A stretch of DNA of 64,000 bases from Deroplatys truncata (GCA_030765065.1 CM060983.1:229109528-229173527); one strand, 5' to 3'. Positions 46,993 to 58,639 are shown, counted from the first letter of the stretch. Translations and numbers: made by a program. Notes: generated by a model from the letters alone, not told the origin.

Positions 46993-48279
46993 ATGGGTGT
47001 GAATATAGCTGTGTATAGAGCGAGAATTGGGCAAATTTTGAGAATGAAATTCGCGGGAACAAGAGGAATACATTTTGGCGAAGAAATGGTTAATGTTTTG
47101 ATTATTGGGTGTGTATTAACTATTCTACTAGTGATTGGAGGAGTGGAAGTGAATCCAGGCCCTACGGATATTCAAGAACTGTTGGGGAACCTAAATGAGA
47201 AAATGGATAAAATGGAAGGTATGGAACAACAATTGAGTGATAAATTGTGCTTTATGATTAGGGATATCAAGGAGGACATTATAGATGAAGTGTATGAAGC
47301 AAAACAAGAAGTAAATGAAATTAAGGAAAGAATGGAGGAGAGGGAAAGAAGATTCAATCCGGTGTTTCTAGGTGTAAGTGAGAGAAGAGGAATATGGCCA
47401 GCTGAAGAAATAACGCAGATAATGAAGGAGAAGCTTGAATTAGAGATGTACGGATGGGAAATTGTTGAGGCTTTTAGATTTGGGAGGCAAGTTGGAAAGA
47501 GGGCAATAATGGTGAAGCTAGCAACAATACAGTTAGTGCATGAAGTGCTTAGGAGAGCCAAAAAATTAAAAGGAACAAATATCTTTATTAACAAAGACCT
47601 TTCACCAAATAAGAGAGCATTACAACGAAATTTAATTCAGAAAATGAAAGAAGCAAGAGCTTTGGGAAAAATGGCGTATATTACAAACTTTCAGCTGTGG
47701 ATTGACAATGAAAGGGTACGTGATATGGACAATATAGATTCAAGAGAAAATCGACATGAAAGGGCGGAAATGAATCAACAGGTGTCAGCGATAGCTTCAA
47801 GAAATGAAACAGGAAGATCAAAGTTCACAACTCGACAATTTGCAGCAAACATGGAGAATGAAGTACGTAATCGCGAGGCGAGTCCAAACAGCGTGGACAA
47901 CAGCAGAGAGCAACGAACTGATGACCTTGTTATGACGTCAGATGGAAGGAGGGCCCAAACAGCTCGGCGCCGTGGGACTGCAATGGTGGCGACAACAGTG
48001 GCGGAGGGAGCCAGAGAAGTGACGTCACCCAAGAGAATTGTTTCACCAAGGAGGGGAGAGGCAGAAGTTGCGTGCGCGCTAACGGAGGGGAGAAAGAAGA
48101 TATGGTATCAAGGTAGTGGGGAGAATACGGAAGAGGGAGAAGAGGATAATATTGTTTCCTCCGAACATGGGAGCATTGTGGTATCAGATAAAAATAAAAT
48201 GTTAATGCCAAAAGAAGGAATTGAATTAAGAAGTAGGAAAAGATTAGATGGTTTTAGATACAGAGCAGGTTCACAATAG
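46993..48279 (+). CDS. LINE ORF1 protein with N-terminal 2A-like motif, coiled coil and RRM-like region
   Basis: An intact frame of 428 codons. Residues 34-48 are hydrophobic (NVLIIGCVLTILLVI) and run into GGVEVNPGP (residues 49-57). This matches the 2A ribosome-skipping consensus D(V/I)ExNPGP except that Gly replaces the leading Asp. Residues about 65-120 are a charged heptad-like coiled coil (MDKMEGMEQQL … IKERMEERER). Residues about 121-245 resemble the RNA-binding ORF1 domain of insect LINEs (VFLGVSER, WEIVEAFRFGRQVGKRAIMV, FINKDLSPNKRALQRNLIQK). The C-terminal third is low-complexity and basic/acidic. 2A-like peptides at LINE ORF starts are known from trypanosome L1Tc and from CR1/Rex1-type elements in animals. 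The chosen start is the first ATG after the leader. Confidence 0.85.
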   Translation: MGVNIAVYRARIGQILRMKFAGTRGIHFGEEMVNVLIIGCVLTILLVIGGVEVNPGPTDIQELLGNLNEKMDKMEGMEQQLSDKLCFMIRDIKEDIIDEVYEAKQEVNEIKERMEERERRFNPVFLGVSERRGIWPAEEITQIMKEKLELEMYGWEIVEAFRFGRQVGKRAIMVKLATIQLVHEVLRRAKKLKGTNIFINKDLSPNKRALQRNLIQKMKEARALGKMAYITNFQLWIDNERVRDMDNIDSRENRHERAEMNQQVSAIASRNETGRSKFTTRQFAANMENEVRNREASPNSVDNSREQRTDDLVMTSDGRRAQTARRRGTAMVATTVAEGAREVTSPKRIVSPRRGEAEVACALTEGRKKIWYQGSGENTEEGEEDNIVSSEHGSIVVSDKNKMLMPKEGIELRSRKRLDGFRYRAGSQ

Positions 48280-48300
48280 GAAAAAGGGACAACAAGGAGA

Positions 48301-51252
48301 ATGGGCTTCTGGAACTGTGAGGGTTTAAAAAACAAGTTATATGTGGGAGTTTTGAAACAGCTGTTGGCGAAAGTGGATTATTTAGCGGTAGTAGAAACGT
48401 GGTTAAAAGAGGAACAGATAAATATAAAGGATTTTGAATACATTGGTAGGAAAGGAGAGGTGATAGCTAGAAAGGGAAGAGTATCTGGAGGTATAGGTTT
48501 CTTTATAAGGAACAGCTTAAGTAAGGAAATTAAAGAAACATGGTCTAGTAGTAAAGAAATACTGTGGATTATAATGGATGTTAAGTATATACTCTGTGTA
48601 GGAATAATATATAACCCCCCTGCATCCTCGTGGTTTCATAACCCTGATCTCCTTAATCAAATAAGAAAAGATATAGATAGGCTGAAGGAGAAATTTGTAA
48701 CTGCAGAGGTAATGGGAGACTTTAATATCAGGATTGGGGAAAGCGATACATATGTTGGAAATGATTGGATGAGTGATGAAATTGTGTTTAAAAGTGAGAA
48801 ACTTAGGCAAAGCAAGGACAAATTTGTTGATAAAGAGTGTGAAAAATTTATTGATTTTTGTAAGTTGAATGCTTTAGAAATTTTGAATGGAAAATGTGGG
48901 GAAGATGAACAAGGAGAATTTACCTTTGTTAGCAATAATGGGCAGAGTGTAATAGATTTTGTGTTGTGGCCTCTGAATTTAGGACATATTTTAAGTAATT
49001 TTAAGGTATTAAATTTAAGCTCAACTAGCGGGCATTATCCACTGATTGTGGATTTTATGATGCACGCTGCATGAGTAAAACACAATATAAGAGTGGAAAG
49101 CTATTGTAAAAAAGAGTATATTAGCTATAAATGGAAAGTAGAATTTTGTGACACATTTAAACAGACTCTTGACTCGAATTATGGAAAGATATGTCTATGT
49201 GGAGTAACATTCATGGTTAAGAATAATCAAATTGAGAATGCAATAGATATCCTTAATACAGTTATGCAAAGGGCGGGAGAGGAAATGAAAACAAAAAAGA
49301 GGGTTTACATATATGATAAGGACTGGTTTGACGAAGAATGTAGGGTATCAAAAAGACAAGTAAAACAACTGTTGGTTAGGTGGAGAGAATTAGGTGATAG
49401 AAAATCTAGCGACGATTATATGCAAGGGAGGAATTCACATAATTTATTGTTAGAGCAAAAGAAAAAGGACTGGAGGGAATGCAATGAAAGGAATTTGATA
49501 AAATGTATAAATGAAAATAATGTTAATAAGGTATGGCAGGTTCTTAAGTCGACCTATAATAAATGTGTAACTAAACCCAATGTTGAGCCAGTACAATGGA
49601 TGGAGTATTTTAAAACATTATATGGGGAAGAAAGGAGTATAGGAAGTACGGAATTTTTGGAAATAAGGAATGTTTTTGTAGAGATATTGGATGGTGAAAT
49701 TAGGAGTGAGGAAATAATAAAACAAGTCAAGTTACTGAAGAAAAATAAAGCTACTGGAATTGATGGCATCCCAACAGAGTTTCTTAAGGAGTGGTGTAAT
49801 GAAACAGGGAGAGTGAAAATTTTACTAGATCTATTTAATGTAATTATTAGAAAGGGTTATGTACCTAAACGATGGAGAGAAGCTATCATCCATCCTATAT
49901 ATAAAGGCAAGGGCAATGTCGATAAACCTAATAACTACAGAGGTATTGCATTATTATCGAATATAGGAAAACTTTTTGCGGGCATTTTGGCAGCGAGACT
50001 ACAATCTTGGGTTGAAGAATATAATATCCTTTCGGAATTACAGATGGGCTTTCGCAAGGGAAGGAGAACAATTGATAATTTATTTATTATAAAGACATTA
50101 GCAGACAAATATTTAAAAGAAAAAAGGGGTAAACTGTATATGGCTTTAGTAGACTTAGAGAAGGCTTATGACCGAATTGAGCTACAACTTCTGTGGCATA
50201 AATTAGTGTGTAAGGTTTTCAAAAAGGGGGGAAAATTAGGCAAATATGAAAAGTGGAAGGGAGAGAATAAAGATTACAGGGTAGTGCGTGAATGTATCTA
50301 TTTAGGAGTAAAAATAGATGGAGGTAATAAATGGGAGAAATAAAAGAAGTTTGCATTGGCAAAAGGTAAAGGGGCGATGGCAGCAATTAGAAGCTGCAAA
50401 TATTAAGTACCTAATATAAATGTTAAATGGCTGGAAAAAGTTTATGAGATGGTTGTGGAGGCAAAAATGATGTAAGGTATAGAAATATGGGGATTGGATA
50501 GAGGATGGGAATGTATAGATGTGGTGCACAGGATGTTTTGTAGAGAAATACTAGGGCTACCGAAGTCAATTGTAAGACAGGTAGCACAATTACAGATGGG
50601 CAGGGTGCCAACTAAGGGGAAGATAATGGAAAGAGCTTTGAAATTTTGGTTCAGAAGTTTAAATCTAGTAAAAAGTAATGTGTTAAGACAATGTATTGAA
50701 TACCAAGAGAAGAGCTTAATGAATGATGGATGGGTAAGTAAATTACGGAATATTTTGGAGAAAAATGGGTTAGGAGATATATGGAGAAGGAGAGAAAATA
50801 ACGTAAAACATTTTTGGAAAAAGGCAAGGAAAAGACTGGAAGATATAGAAATACAAATCATGTTCAGTGAGATTGCCGAAAAGAGCTCATTAGTTTATTA
50901 TAGGCCAATGAAAAATACATGGGGTAGGGAAAAATATATAGACATAGTAAATAAAGAAGAGAGAGAATCTATTGCATGGTTAAGAACCGGAGCATGGAGG
51001 CTAAAACGGCTAAGACAGGGTATTCCTCAGAACCAATGTCCGATATGTGGTGGTAATGAAGACATTGAACACATAGTATTTAAGTGCCAAGGAACAGAAA
51101 ATTGGAGAAAAGAATTTTTTAATAAGAAGTGGTTGAAGGGGGATAGAAATACACTTATAATTGAAATGATATGCAAGGACGCTAGAAGCATTGGACAGTT
51201 TTTGTGTAAAGTAAAAAATAAATGGCTTTGGACAGTGGAAAGAGAAAAGTAA
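48301..51252 (+). pseudogene. LINE ORF2: endonuclease plus reverse transcriptase with in-frame loss of the catalytic core
   Basis: One continuous frame with stops at 49072 (TGA), 50341, 50404 and 50473 (TAA). The APE-type endonuclease (48301-49070) shows WNCEGL, VVETWL, SGGIGFF, IIYNPPAS, MGDFNIR and TSGHYPL. RT starts at about 49730 (KNKATGIDGIPTEFL), with WREAIIHPIYKGKG, NNYRGIALLSNIGKL, LQMGFRKGRRTIDN and VDLEKAYDR (first catalytic Asp, about 50150). The sequence then jumps in frame at about 50200-50215 to FKKGGKLGKYEKW, which normally follows the FADD box, so the YxDD/FADD core is deleted. The C-terminal part carries a zinc-knuckle-like CPICGGNEDIEHIVFKC (about 51038-51088). It is not functional. 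Confidence 0.9.
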
Positions 51253-51437
51253 GAGGTAGTGCATCTTACTTTGAATGGAAAACTATAGTGAATGTGTTAA
51301 TTTAGTGACAAGAGATTGTAAAATGTAAATACACTGTAGTGATTGTCTACTGAATAAGTGACCAGGGTCAAAATGCAGTAGACAATCAAATTTGTAAAAC
51401 TCTTAGCACAATAAATACAATACAATACACTATACAC

Positions 51438-51656
51438 AGGATGCATTTCACAATGCACTTCTTCTGTGGACAGTCCTTTTGACCACAAAAAAAATACCAA
51501 ACTGCACTCCTGCCATCTTCTTCTGACTGTCACTGGCTGACCAGGTGCCTATGTAATGTCGTGCACCCATTACAACAAGCATACTTATGCTGCTATCTGT
51601 TGGTAAACTAGCATTTGTGACTTATTTATTGACTCACCCTTGTACACATAACATCA
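51438..51656 (-). mobile_element. Palindromic mariner-type element, right part
   Basis: The minus strand starts with the terminus GGGTGAGTCAATAAATAAG (ending about 51656) and encodes FFLWSKGLSTEEVHCEMHPV. Across the LINE insertion this continues into VYSENCLSYKAVFNWIQKL at 46800-46911. The whole 219 bp are homologous, inverted, to 46311-46560. Confidence 0.75.
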
Positions 51657-51734
51657 GCTAGGCTTAAAACAACGCACCTGTAAAAAATCACAAATTGGCA
51701 ATTCTCTTTAGATTAACTTAAAATTTTTACCACA

Positions 51735-51855
51735 TATGCAAAATTTTCTCAGGATAAGGGAAAACTCAGAAAAAAAAAACCTTATCCAGGTAACTTATCA
51801 TAACCAAGATTCGAGCTTGGGACCTCTTTAATGTGAGGCAGGCCAAATAGAATAC
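51735..51855 (-). repeat. tRNA-derived SINE remnant
   Basis: The minus strand reads CATTAAAGAGGTCCCAAGC, then TCGAATCTTGGTTATG and AAGTTACCTGGATAAGG, a T run, and GAGTTTTCCCTTATCC. The B-box-like AGCTCGAATCT (51808-51818), the preceding GAGGTCCC and the GTTTTCC tail motif are typical of insect tRNA-derived SINEs. The A-box end is missing or decayed. Confidence 0.6.
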
Positions 51856-52289
51856 ACAAAGGCTTAACGAAACTTTCTGTATGACTTGTCTACAGTAAGC
51901 AGAGGAAGTACTACATTCAAGGGCAAGGTCAGGATGTCACTGATGGCAAATCCTATGTACAGTATTGATAAGTTTTATAGTGTAAATATGTGAATTACTT
52001 TGTTCTATCTTCAGTGGGTGGCCTAACAGCCTGTAAAGCTGAACCTTGAGTGGGTACTGGATGCATCAGCAGGTGGTGGATAGCTGGGACCTGACTGGAC
52101 AGGTCTATCTCCGAATAACCAATAGGAGACCACGAACCAACTCTCCAACCCCAAGGTGTTATGCATTTCTGTGCCAAAAGGGTGCATGGCAAAGGGAGAT
52201 GTATTGCTAATGGAGCCTCTGGCGACCTCCCAGCGTATTCAGCCTTGTCCGGTATAGGGGGCTCTGCCAAGGTTGACTGCCTTTCCTCA

Positions 52290-54740
52290 TACTCATGGGT
52301 GGACACAGTAAGACAAAACCCTGAAACTGTTCAAGGCTGTCTAGAAGAAGACTTAACAGTACAAAACATTTCTGAGCCTTCTGTAGAGGATCTGGCTGCA
52401 AGCTGAGAGACACTCAGGGGCTCAAAGGAGTGACGAGGATACTGCAGGTGAATCTTCAACACAGCATCTGCTGTGAGAAGATGAAGACCTGGATATGGCA
52501 GTCATCCAGGAACCCTGGTGTTACAAAGGGTAAACTAAAGGTCATAAGGAGGCTGGTGGGAAATTAACTTATAATAGAACCGACAATACTCCAAGAACCT
52601 TCATCTTAGTTAAAAATGGCTTAAATATACTGTCGTTAATGAATCTCTGTTCTAGGGACCTTAGAGCAGTCAAGAGCAAAATCAACGGTGGAAGATGGAC
52701 TGAGGGAGTTTATACTCGAATCAGTCTACCTCCCATATGATGATCTCATTTTACCCCTATGAGGAAATTAGAACACTGGTAGCCACCTGTTCTGAACGAC
52801 TGCAATTGGTAATTGGCTGTGATGATAACTCCATCACATTGCGTGGGGGATTACGGATACAAATGAAAGAGGCGAGTCTCTTTATAATTTTATTATGTCA
52901 AGTAATCTTGATATACTGAATGTGGGCAACAGACCTACCTTTGTTACTACATGATCAACATTAGCTTTACCACCCAATTACGTGGGAAACCTTATTAAAA
53001 GTTGGCATGTTCTGAGGATGAAAGTTGTTTAGACAATTTGAAGTAAGATGTATTTCCAAACAAACCAGAACTTATTGGGATCAATAAAGTACTGACTGGG
53101 GTTCCTACAAGAAAGACCTGGTCAGTAATCTGAGTAAGATTCCTGATTTTGAAAAATTAGAAATTGCTGCAGAGAATTTACAGGATGCAATAACTGTCCT
53201 CTGAAAACAAGGCAAGCCAACAGGAATGTGCCCTGGTGGAATCAAGACATTGCAAGTAAAAGGAAGAAAATCTGTATATTGTTTAACTTTGCAAAAAGAA
53301 CCACTGGCCTGCTTATAGCAGATCATTGACAGAATACAATGAAGCCTTGAGGAAGGCTAAGAAAGACACCTGGAGAAAGCAGTGTGAAGAATGTGCTAGA
53401 CTTCAGAAGTCTTACAAAAGATCCACAAACCTTTATTAGCAATCTCCAATTGGAAAATGGAGAATACACTAAAACAGAGAAGGAGACAATGGAAGAACTC
53501 TTTGAGTACACTTCCCTGAATCAATTATACTTTATGAATCTGAGGGACAGTCTGGGCAGAGCACCTCCAGGACAGACTGGAAAATCACCAAGGAAGTCAT
53601 CAAATAAGAAAAATTGTTCTCATTTGAACCTTATAAATATCCAGGAAGCAATGGAATAATGCCCATTACGCTTCAGCAAGGTTTTGATGAATTACCAAAA
53701 ATGTTGATACAAATCCTAAGAGCAAGTTTCACTTTAGGATACATACCAGTGAAGTGGAGGCGTCTTAAGGTGATGTTTATTCCAAAGACAGGGAAACCCT
53801 TGACCCTGGCTAAGTCCCTAAGATCCATCAGTTTAATGTCATTACTTCTCATGACTGTTGAGAAATGAACAGATAGGCATATAAGAGGAGGTGCTTTGAA
53901 GGTATATCCAGAATCAGCATGCCAGATCAACTGAAACTGTACTTTTTCATGTTGCCTATAATCTGGAAAAGACAAATCAGCAGAAGGAGATGGCACTTGG
54001 TGCCTTCATTGATATTGAGGGTGCCTTTGATAACACCTCCGCTGATGCAATAACAACGAAACATGGAACTGATGATTCAATCCATGCTGAGAGACAGAAT
54101 AGTTCATACAAGTCTCATTAATAGCCTAACTGCAAAGGTCATGAGTGGCGTGTTATCATCCCTACTATAGAACCTGTGGTTGATGGGCTACTTGTTCAAG
54201 TAGCCTAGGCCTTGATATCACAGTTCAAGATAAATACACAGGAACTCGTGCAGTCTGCCCTGAACACTGTGACAATAGTTCTCATAAAAGTAGCATGGAA
54301 TTTCATATCCACCACATAGTGACATGTTTCTTAAAATCTAACTCACTTTAGTCTACTGTATTCTTGTTATGCCTTCAATAAAATGTATTAAAGTGTACCA
54401 TTCACCAGAGGAAGAGACATAAAGGGATTAGGACCTCTGTATCTTCAAGGTAAAGAACTTAAAATGTCTGGGGAAGTCAAATACTTGGGAATCACTTGAT
54501 CCCAGGATGAACTGGAATCAGAATTTTAAGAAAACAATAAAACATGCAAAAACAACCTTTGAAGCAGTTAGATGGTAAAAGATGGGACTAAGACCTGTTA
54601 TTATCCATATACTATTGATAACCTATGGAGGTCTAAGGTCCATTAATAAATGTATAAAGTGTGAAGACAATTTGTCTCCATTATTAAGCTGATAGAAGAA
54701 TAACCCTTGTAGAAGAGTGAACAGAGAGGGTCAGGTGGTG
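52290..54740 (+). pseudogene. R1/LOA/Jockey-group LINE remnant (endonuclease and RT)
   Basis: Read across many frameshifts. The endonuclease (about 52450-52960) shows DLDMAVIQEPWCYKG, RDLRAVKSKINGG, SVYLPYDDLILP, VIGCDDNS and LDILNVGNRPTFVT. A linker follows (about 53050-53560), including PWWNQDIASKRKK. RT (about 53610-54530) shows YKYPGSNGIMPITLQ, GYIPVKWRRLKVMFIPKTGK, ALGAFIDIEGAFDNTS (first catalytic Asp, about 54020) and GEVKYLGIT (about 54475). No FADD box is readable. It is older than the LINE at 46912-51427. The 5' boundary is uncertain; 52000-52290 may be its leader. Confidence 0.8.
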
Positions 54741-54820
54741 CATCACTTTTTTTTAATGAATTACGTAAAAGTCTGCTTAAAGGTATTCAGTCCCCCAAAA
54801 CAGGTATTTAAATGGAACTA

Positions 54821-56062
54821 CAAGGGCAGTCCCAGAAGTACCCAACCTGATGTATAGATAGGGTTGCTGTTTCAAACAAATGACTGGTAAAAAGTACCAA
54901 CTTTATAAATCTTAAGTCTGAAGTTTGATGATGCTACGTTGTTTAGTAATTGTTTGGCAGCCATCAATAGTGAACTCTCTCAGCAAATTTGTAAACATGG
55001 ATAAAACTGGCCATCATTTGAAAGGTCTTACGAGTCCAACTATAATAATATTAAAGCTGAGCTAGATTCTCTCTGGGGGAGTCTGCTCCTTCGTTTACAA
55101 CAGTAAAATATTGGGTGGCAGAGTTTAAGCGAGGCCATATGAACTGCCAAGAGGAACATCGCGGTAGTCGACCAAATGAGGTGACCATGCCTGAAATTGT
55201 GAGGAAAATCACAAAATGATATTGGATGACCGTCAACTGAGTGCACGGGCTATCAGACATCGTAGGCATTAAAAAAAGTGCTGTACATCGCATACTAAAT
55301 GAAAATTTAGATATGAGAAAGCTGTGTGAAAGATGGGTGCCGCATTTACTCACAATAGAACAAAAGCAGCATTGTGAAGATGTTTCAGTCGAGTGTTTGG
55401 TGATGTTTAGCTGCAATAAAGCCGAGTTTTAGTGTCGATTCATGACCATGGATGAAACATGGGTCCATCACTTCACACCTGAGACAAAGCAACAGTCAAA
55501 ACAGTGGATTGAAAGGGGCGAATCAGCTCCAAAGAAGGCAAAGACAGTTCCATCTGCAGGCAAGGTTGTGGCGTCAGTTTTTTGGAATATGTGGAATAAT
55601 TTTCATTGATTATCTTCAAAAAGGAAAAGCAATCAATAGCAAGTATTATGCAAACTTATTGAAGCATTTGAATGACAAAATCAAGCCAAAACTGGCGCAT
55701 TTAGTGGAAAAGAAACTTTTGTTTCATCAAGACAATGCACCAGTTCTATCGCCATGGTCAAAATCAATGAGTTAAAGTTCGAATTACTTCCTGATGCATC
55801 TTATTTGCCAGATTTAGCCCCCTCTCATTATTTTCTATTTCCAAAGTTGAAGAAATAGCTTGGAGCCAAAAGATTCACCAACAGTGAATCTACAGTTGAT
55901 GGCTATTTTGCAGAACTTGATGGTTCTCAGTATCGAAACTATTGAACATTGCTGGGGAAAGTGTATCGAGCTGAAAGGAGACTATGTAGAGAAATAAAGA
56001 TGTTTTTTTCTCAAACTTTTTGTGTTTTGTTTGTTAGGTCAGGTACTTCTGGGACACCCTCA
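54821..56062 (+). mobile_element. Mariner (DD34D) element with both terminal repeats, broken transposase
   Basis: A 1242-bp element. The 5' end (AGGGCAGTCCCAGAAGTACC) and the 3' end (GGTACTTCTGGGACACCCT) are inverted copies with one indel, flanked by TA at 54819-54820 and 56063-56064. Transposase pieces: HTH (SDIVGIKKSAVHRILNENLD, about 55250-55310), WVPHLLTIEQK, TMDETWVHHFTPETKQQSKQ (first catalytic Asp, about 55445-55500), IIFIDYLQKGKAI (about 55600), LLFHQDNAPV (second Asp, about 55720) and PDLAPSHYF (about 55810), where the third catalytic Asp of the usual SDY is His. Frameshifts are present near 55430, 55590 and 55760. It is the better-preserved relative of 1-919 and also unable to encode active enzyme. 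Confidence 0.93.
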
Positions 56063-56959
56063 TACTTCATTTCCATTATATTAATAATGAGCGAAAAATT
56101 TTGGATGCATACATCCATAACATTTAAGTTAGAAGCCAGGCTATAAATGAGGAGTATTGTAACAAAACACACTAACTCCATCTGTGGATGAAATGGTTTT
56201 TGATACAGATTCCCCCTATTTTGACAGCACTGAATCAGTCTGTGCAATCCATTTCTTTCATATAGCGCTCCTTCCTGTCGTAAAATGCCTTCAAAATACA
56301 GCATTTGGTTCAGAAAGTGCTTAGTTTCACTGAGAGGAATGAAACAAAATGCAATATTTTACACAAACAAAGAATTACTTACGTATCTTTGTGTACTATT
56401 TTTCACAAAAGTAAATAGCCAACTTCAGTGACACCTGTGCAAAGGGTCACCTAATTCTCAGGCGTTCTTGCACAATGTTATGAGAATGAAATTTGTCAAA
56501 TGCTTCTCTTGCCGTTCAAAGGGCATGGCAGCCACTGGCTAACCTCACAGTTTTGAAAATCAGTATTTCACCAATCATTGCAAACTAATGGGCAAATATT
56601 GCAAATTCAACTTCAGTACACTTTTTATTATGTTGTGATTAAGCAGTAGATCAGAAGGAACAATGATTCCAGTGTTGGGTGCTTTGCTTACAAAAATAAG
56701 CTTAATCAGCAACACGTTTCTGTGCTTAGGATAGTGAACTCATTAAAGTGTGTTACTGCTGATCATTAGTAGTGGCAAAATTTAGAGCAAATCCCATGTC
56801 ATGTGTGTGTTTTTTTTTTTTTGTTGTTTTTATAGGGAACATCATTATTTATATTACCTGTACCAAATGCAAAATTACTGAGATTAATGGAAGCTCTTTC
56901 TGATAAATTCCGCCTTGAGAGTATAAATTGCATGGCTATTTTTTTTATTTTGTACAGTG

Positions 56960-57365
56960 TTATAGAATATTATATTATAGATTATTATAGAATAACATTA
57001 AGGGGAACTCTAAATAATCGTGCCATAGAAGTAGAGGAAGAGAATTATTCAATAAATTACCTAGAGAAATAAAGAACATAAACCAGACAAATGTAATGAT
57101 GAAAACAATAAAGAAATACTTAATAGAAAATGAATTTTACAGTATAGATGAATTTAGATATGGAAAAGCAACGTAAAGTGAAAATTGATATTTAAGGTAA
57201 ACTTAATGTAAATGCAATGTAAAAGGATAATTTATACTTAAGATAAAAATGTTAATGAAAAGTAATGTAAAATTATAAGCTGTACTTGTTAAATTATTTT
57301 ATATTTGTAATTGGACGTGTCCTTTAAATGTATTTAAAAGGATGTTAATAAAATGGAATGGAATG
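56960..57365 (+). mobile_element. 5'-truncated LINE inserted in the left arm
   Basis: The coding end reads (K)INYLEK and, in another frame, LPREIKNINQTN … TIKKYLIENEFYSIDEFRYG with a stop near 57173. This is a LINE C-terminus, followed by an AT-rich 3' UTR and a tail of GGAAT repeats (57354-57369). The right arm of the duplication lacks this segment, so it arrived after the duplication or was lost from the other arm. Confidence 0.75.
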
Positions 57366-58082
57366 GAATTTTGCTGCTATATTGCAAATGCTGGAATACA
57401 ATTGAAATTTTATAACTGAATACTTTATCAAATATTAATTTTGAATGGTTCAAACAAAACCGGGAATATGCCTACTTCAACTGTCAGCCATCCTCCTGAA
57501 ATTAATAACATTTTATTTAATACCCACATTCAAAGGCATCTCTCTATAAATCTTGAAGACTGTTACCATGTTAAAGAATTTACTTCATTCGTGTACTGTT
57601 AATGTTTACATTAGCTTACAATGGAGTTAAGGAAGCATTATATGTTCTTCATGGTAGAATGTCTCAACAAACAAGGAAATTAAAATGTTTCAGGCACAGG
57701 AATGAAAAGAATTATTTTAGAAATTTTGAGTGATCTCAGCATGATTACATTCCTTTATAGCTAATTACGCAGTATCATGCTATGTGAGAATAAGACTCAA
57801 AGGTATTGAAAACAAATGAATTTAATACATTACATATAGCAAAGCATTTAACTGTAAAAAGATGGTATTATTAGTCACAAAAATGCATTGTTGGATGCCA
57901 GTGAATAAAGTAATGAATTGTATATTAAACAGAACACAAGGCAGTTATAGATTACTTAATGTGAAGGAAATGTTTGCACCTCAAGTTGCTCTATACAATG
58001 TTACCATGTCCCCATTAACTCAATGTCTTGAAGCATGTCTTTATCCTGATAAAAGAATCTAGTTGAATTAAACACTTTTGTT

Positions 58083-58168
58083 TCAGAACTTAAGCATGCG
58101 TGAGATGAGGCTGCCACTTTTGAATTCTATGAATAGCGCTGCAATGATGTCAGCTATTCCTCACTTGG
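58083..58168 (+). other. Exon-like segment present in both arms of the inverted duplication
   Basis: The segment is preceded by ACACTTTTGTTTCAG and followed by CTTGG|GTAATTT, so it has the look of an internal exon, and the left-arm copy is open in one frame (NLSMREMRLPLLNSMNS…). The right-arm copy (about 62029-62116, minus strand) has the same splice-like borders but differs by indels in the middle, so no single frame is shared. I see no match to PLBD. It may be a non-coding exon or chance. Confidence 0.25.
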
Positions 58169-58639
58169 GTAATTTGTGCTCTATTCATATGATATTGAGT
58201 TTTACTCTGTCGCTAACTTATCAACAAATTTCATTGCAAGGAAAGTTCATAACACCCTGAGAAATGATCTAAATATTTTGCTTTTGTTTCTAGATATTTG
58301 TTTACATTTATTTAGGGGATAACAGGAGAACATTATCTACAAAAAACATGCATGTTCAGTATAGAATATAGGTTCCTTTAGTTGCTTTTATTAAAGACAG
58401 ACAAATGATGATAACATCGTTAAAACAATATAATAGTTCTTACACATACCCTTTAATGGGCATTTGAAAATAATGACATTTGGATTCAAATTCACACACG
58501 ATTGACAACGCATATGCTTTCTCCTCTTTATCATCAAAAGGTGTTAAAAGCATATGCATGAAACATCACCTCTGAAATTCCATGATTCTCTGTCATTCTG
58601 AAAATTCGTTGCAAAATGAAGCAATATGCGTTGTCCACA

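Larger units (their letters stand above)
46912..51427 (+). mobile_element. Nearly complete non-LTR retrotransposon (LINE, 2A-containing, CR1-like)
   Basis: A 4.5-kb element flanked by a perfect 10-bp target-site duplication, CACTATACAC (46902-46911 and 51428-51437). It has an 81-bp 5' leader, ORF1 (46993-48279), ORF2 in one frame (48301-51252) with four in-frame stops, and a 3' UTR ending aataaatacaatacaata. It inserted into the palindromic mariner. The intact duplication and absence of frameshifts suggest a fairly recent insertion. A 5'-truncated relative sits at 33493-33857. Clade placement (CR1/L2/related) is by motif only. Confidence 0.92.
56382..58442 (+). repeat. Left arm of a 6.9-kb inverted duplication
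   Basis: Homologous to the reverse complement of 61765-63270. Shared landmarks are the outer end (aagtaaatagccaacttcag), ttgcaaactaatgggcaaat, gaacatcattatttatat, gaagactgttaccatg, cgctgcaatgatgtcagcta and the inner end (ggttcctttagttgctttta). This arm is about 0.5 kb longer, mainly through a LINE insertion at about 56960-57365. Divergence is clear but moderate. Confidence 0.88.

Noticed and set aside
56011..56304. Minus-strand open frame of 97 codons (FEGILRQEGALYERNGLH…)
   Set aside because: It runs through the mariner 3' TIR. A faint likeness to mariner C-termini is too weak to call.
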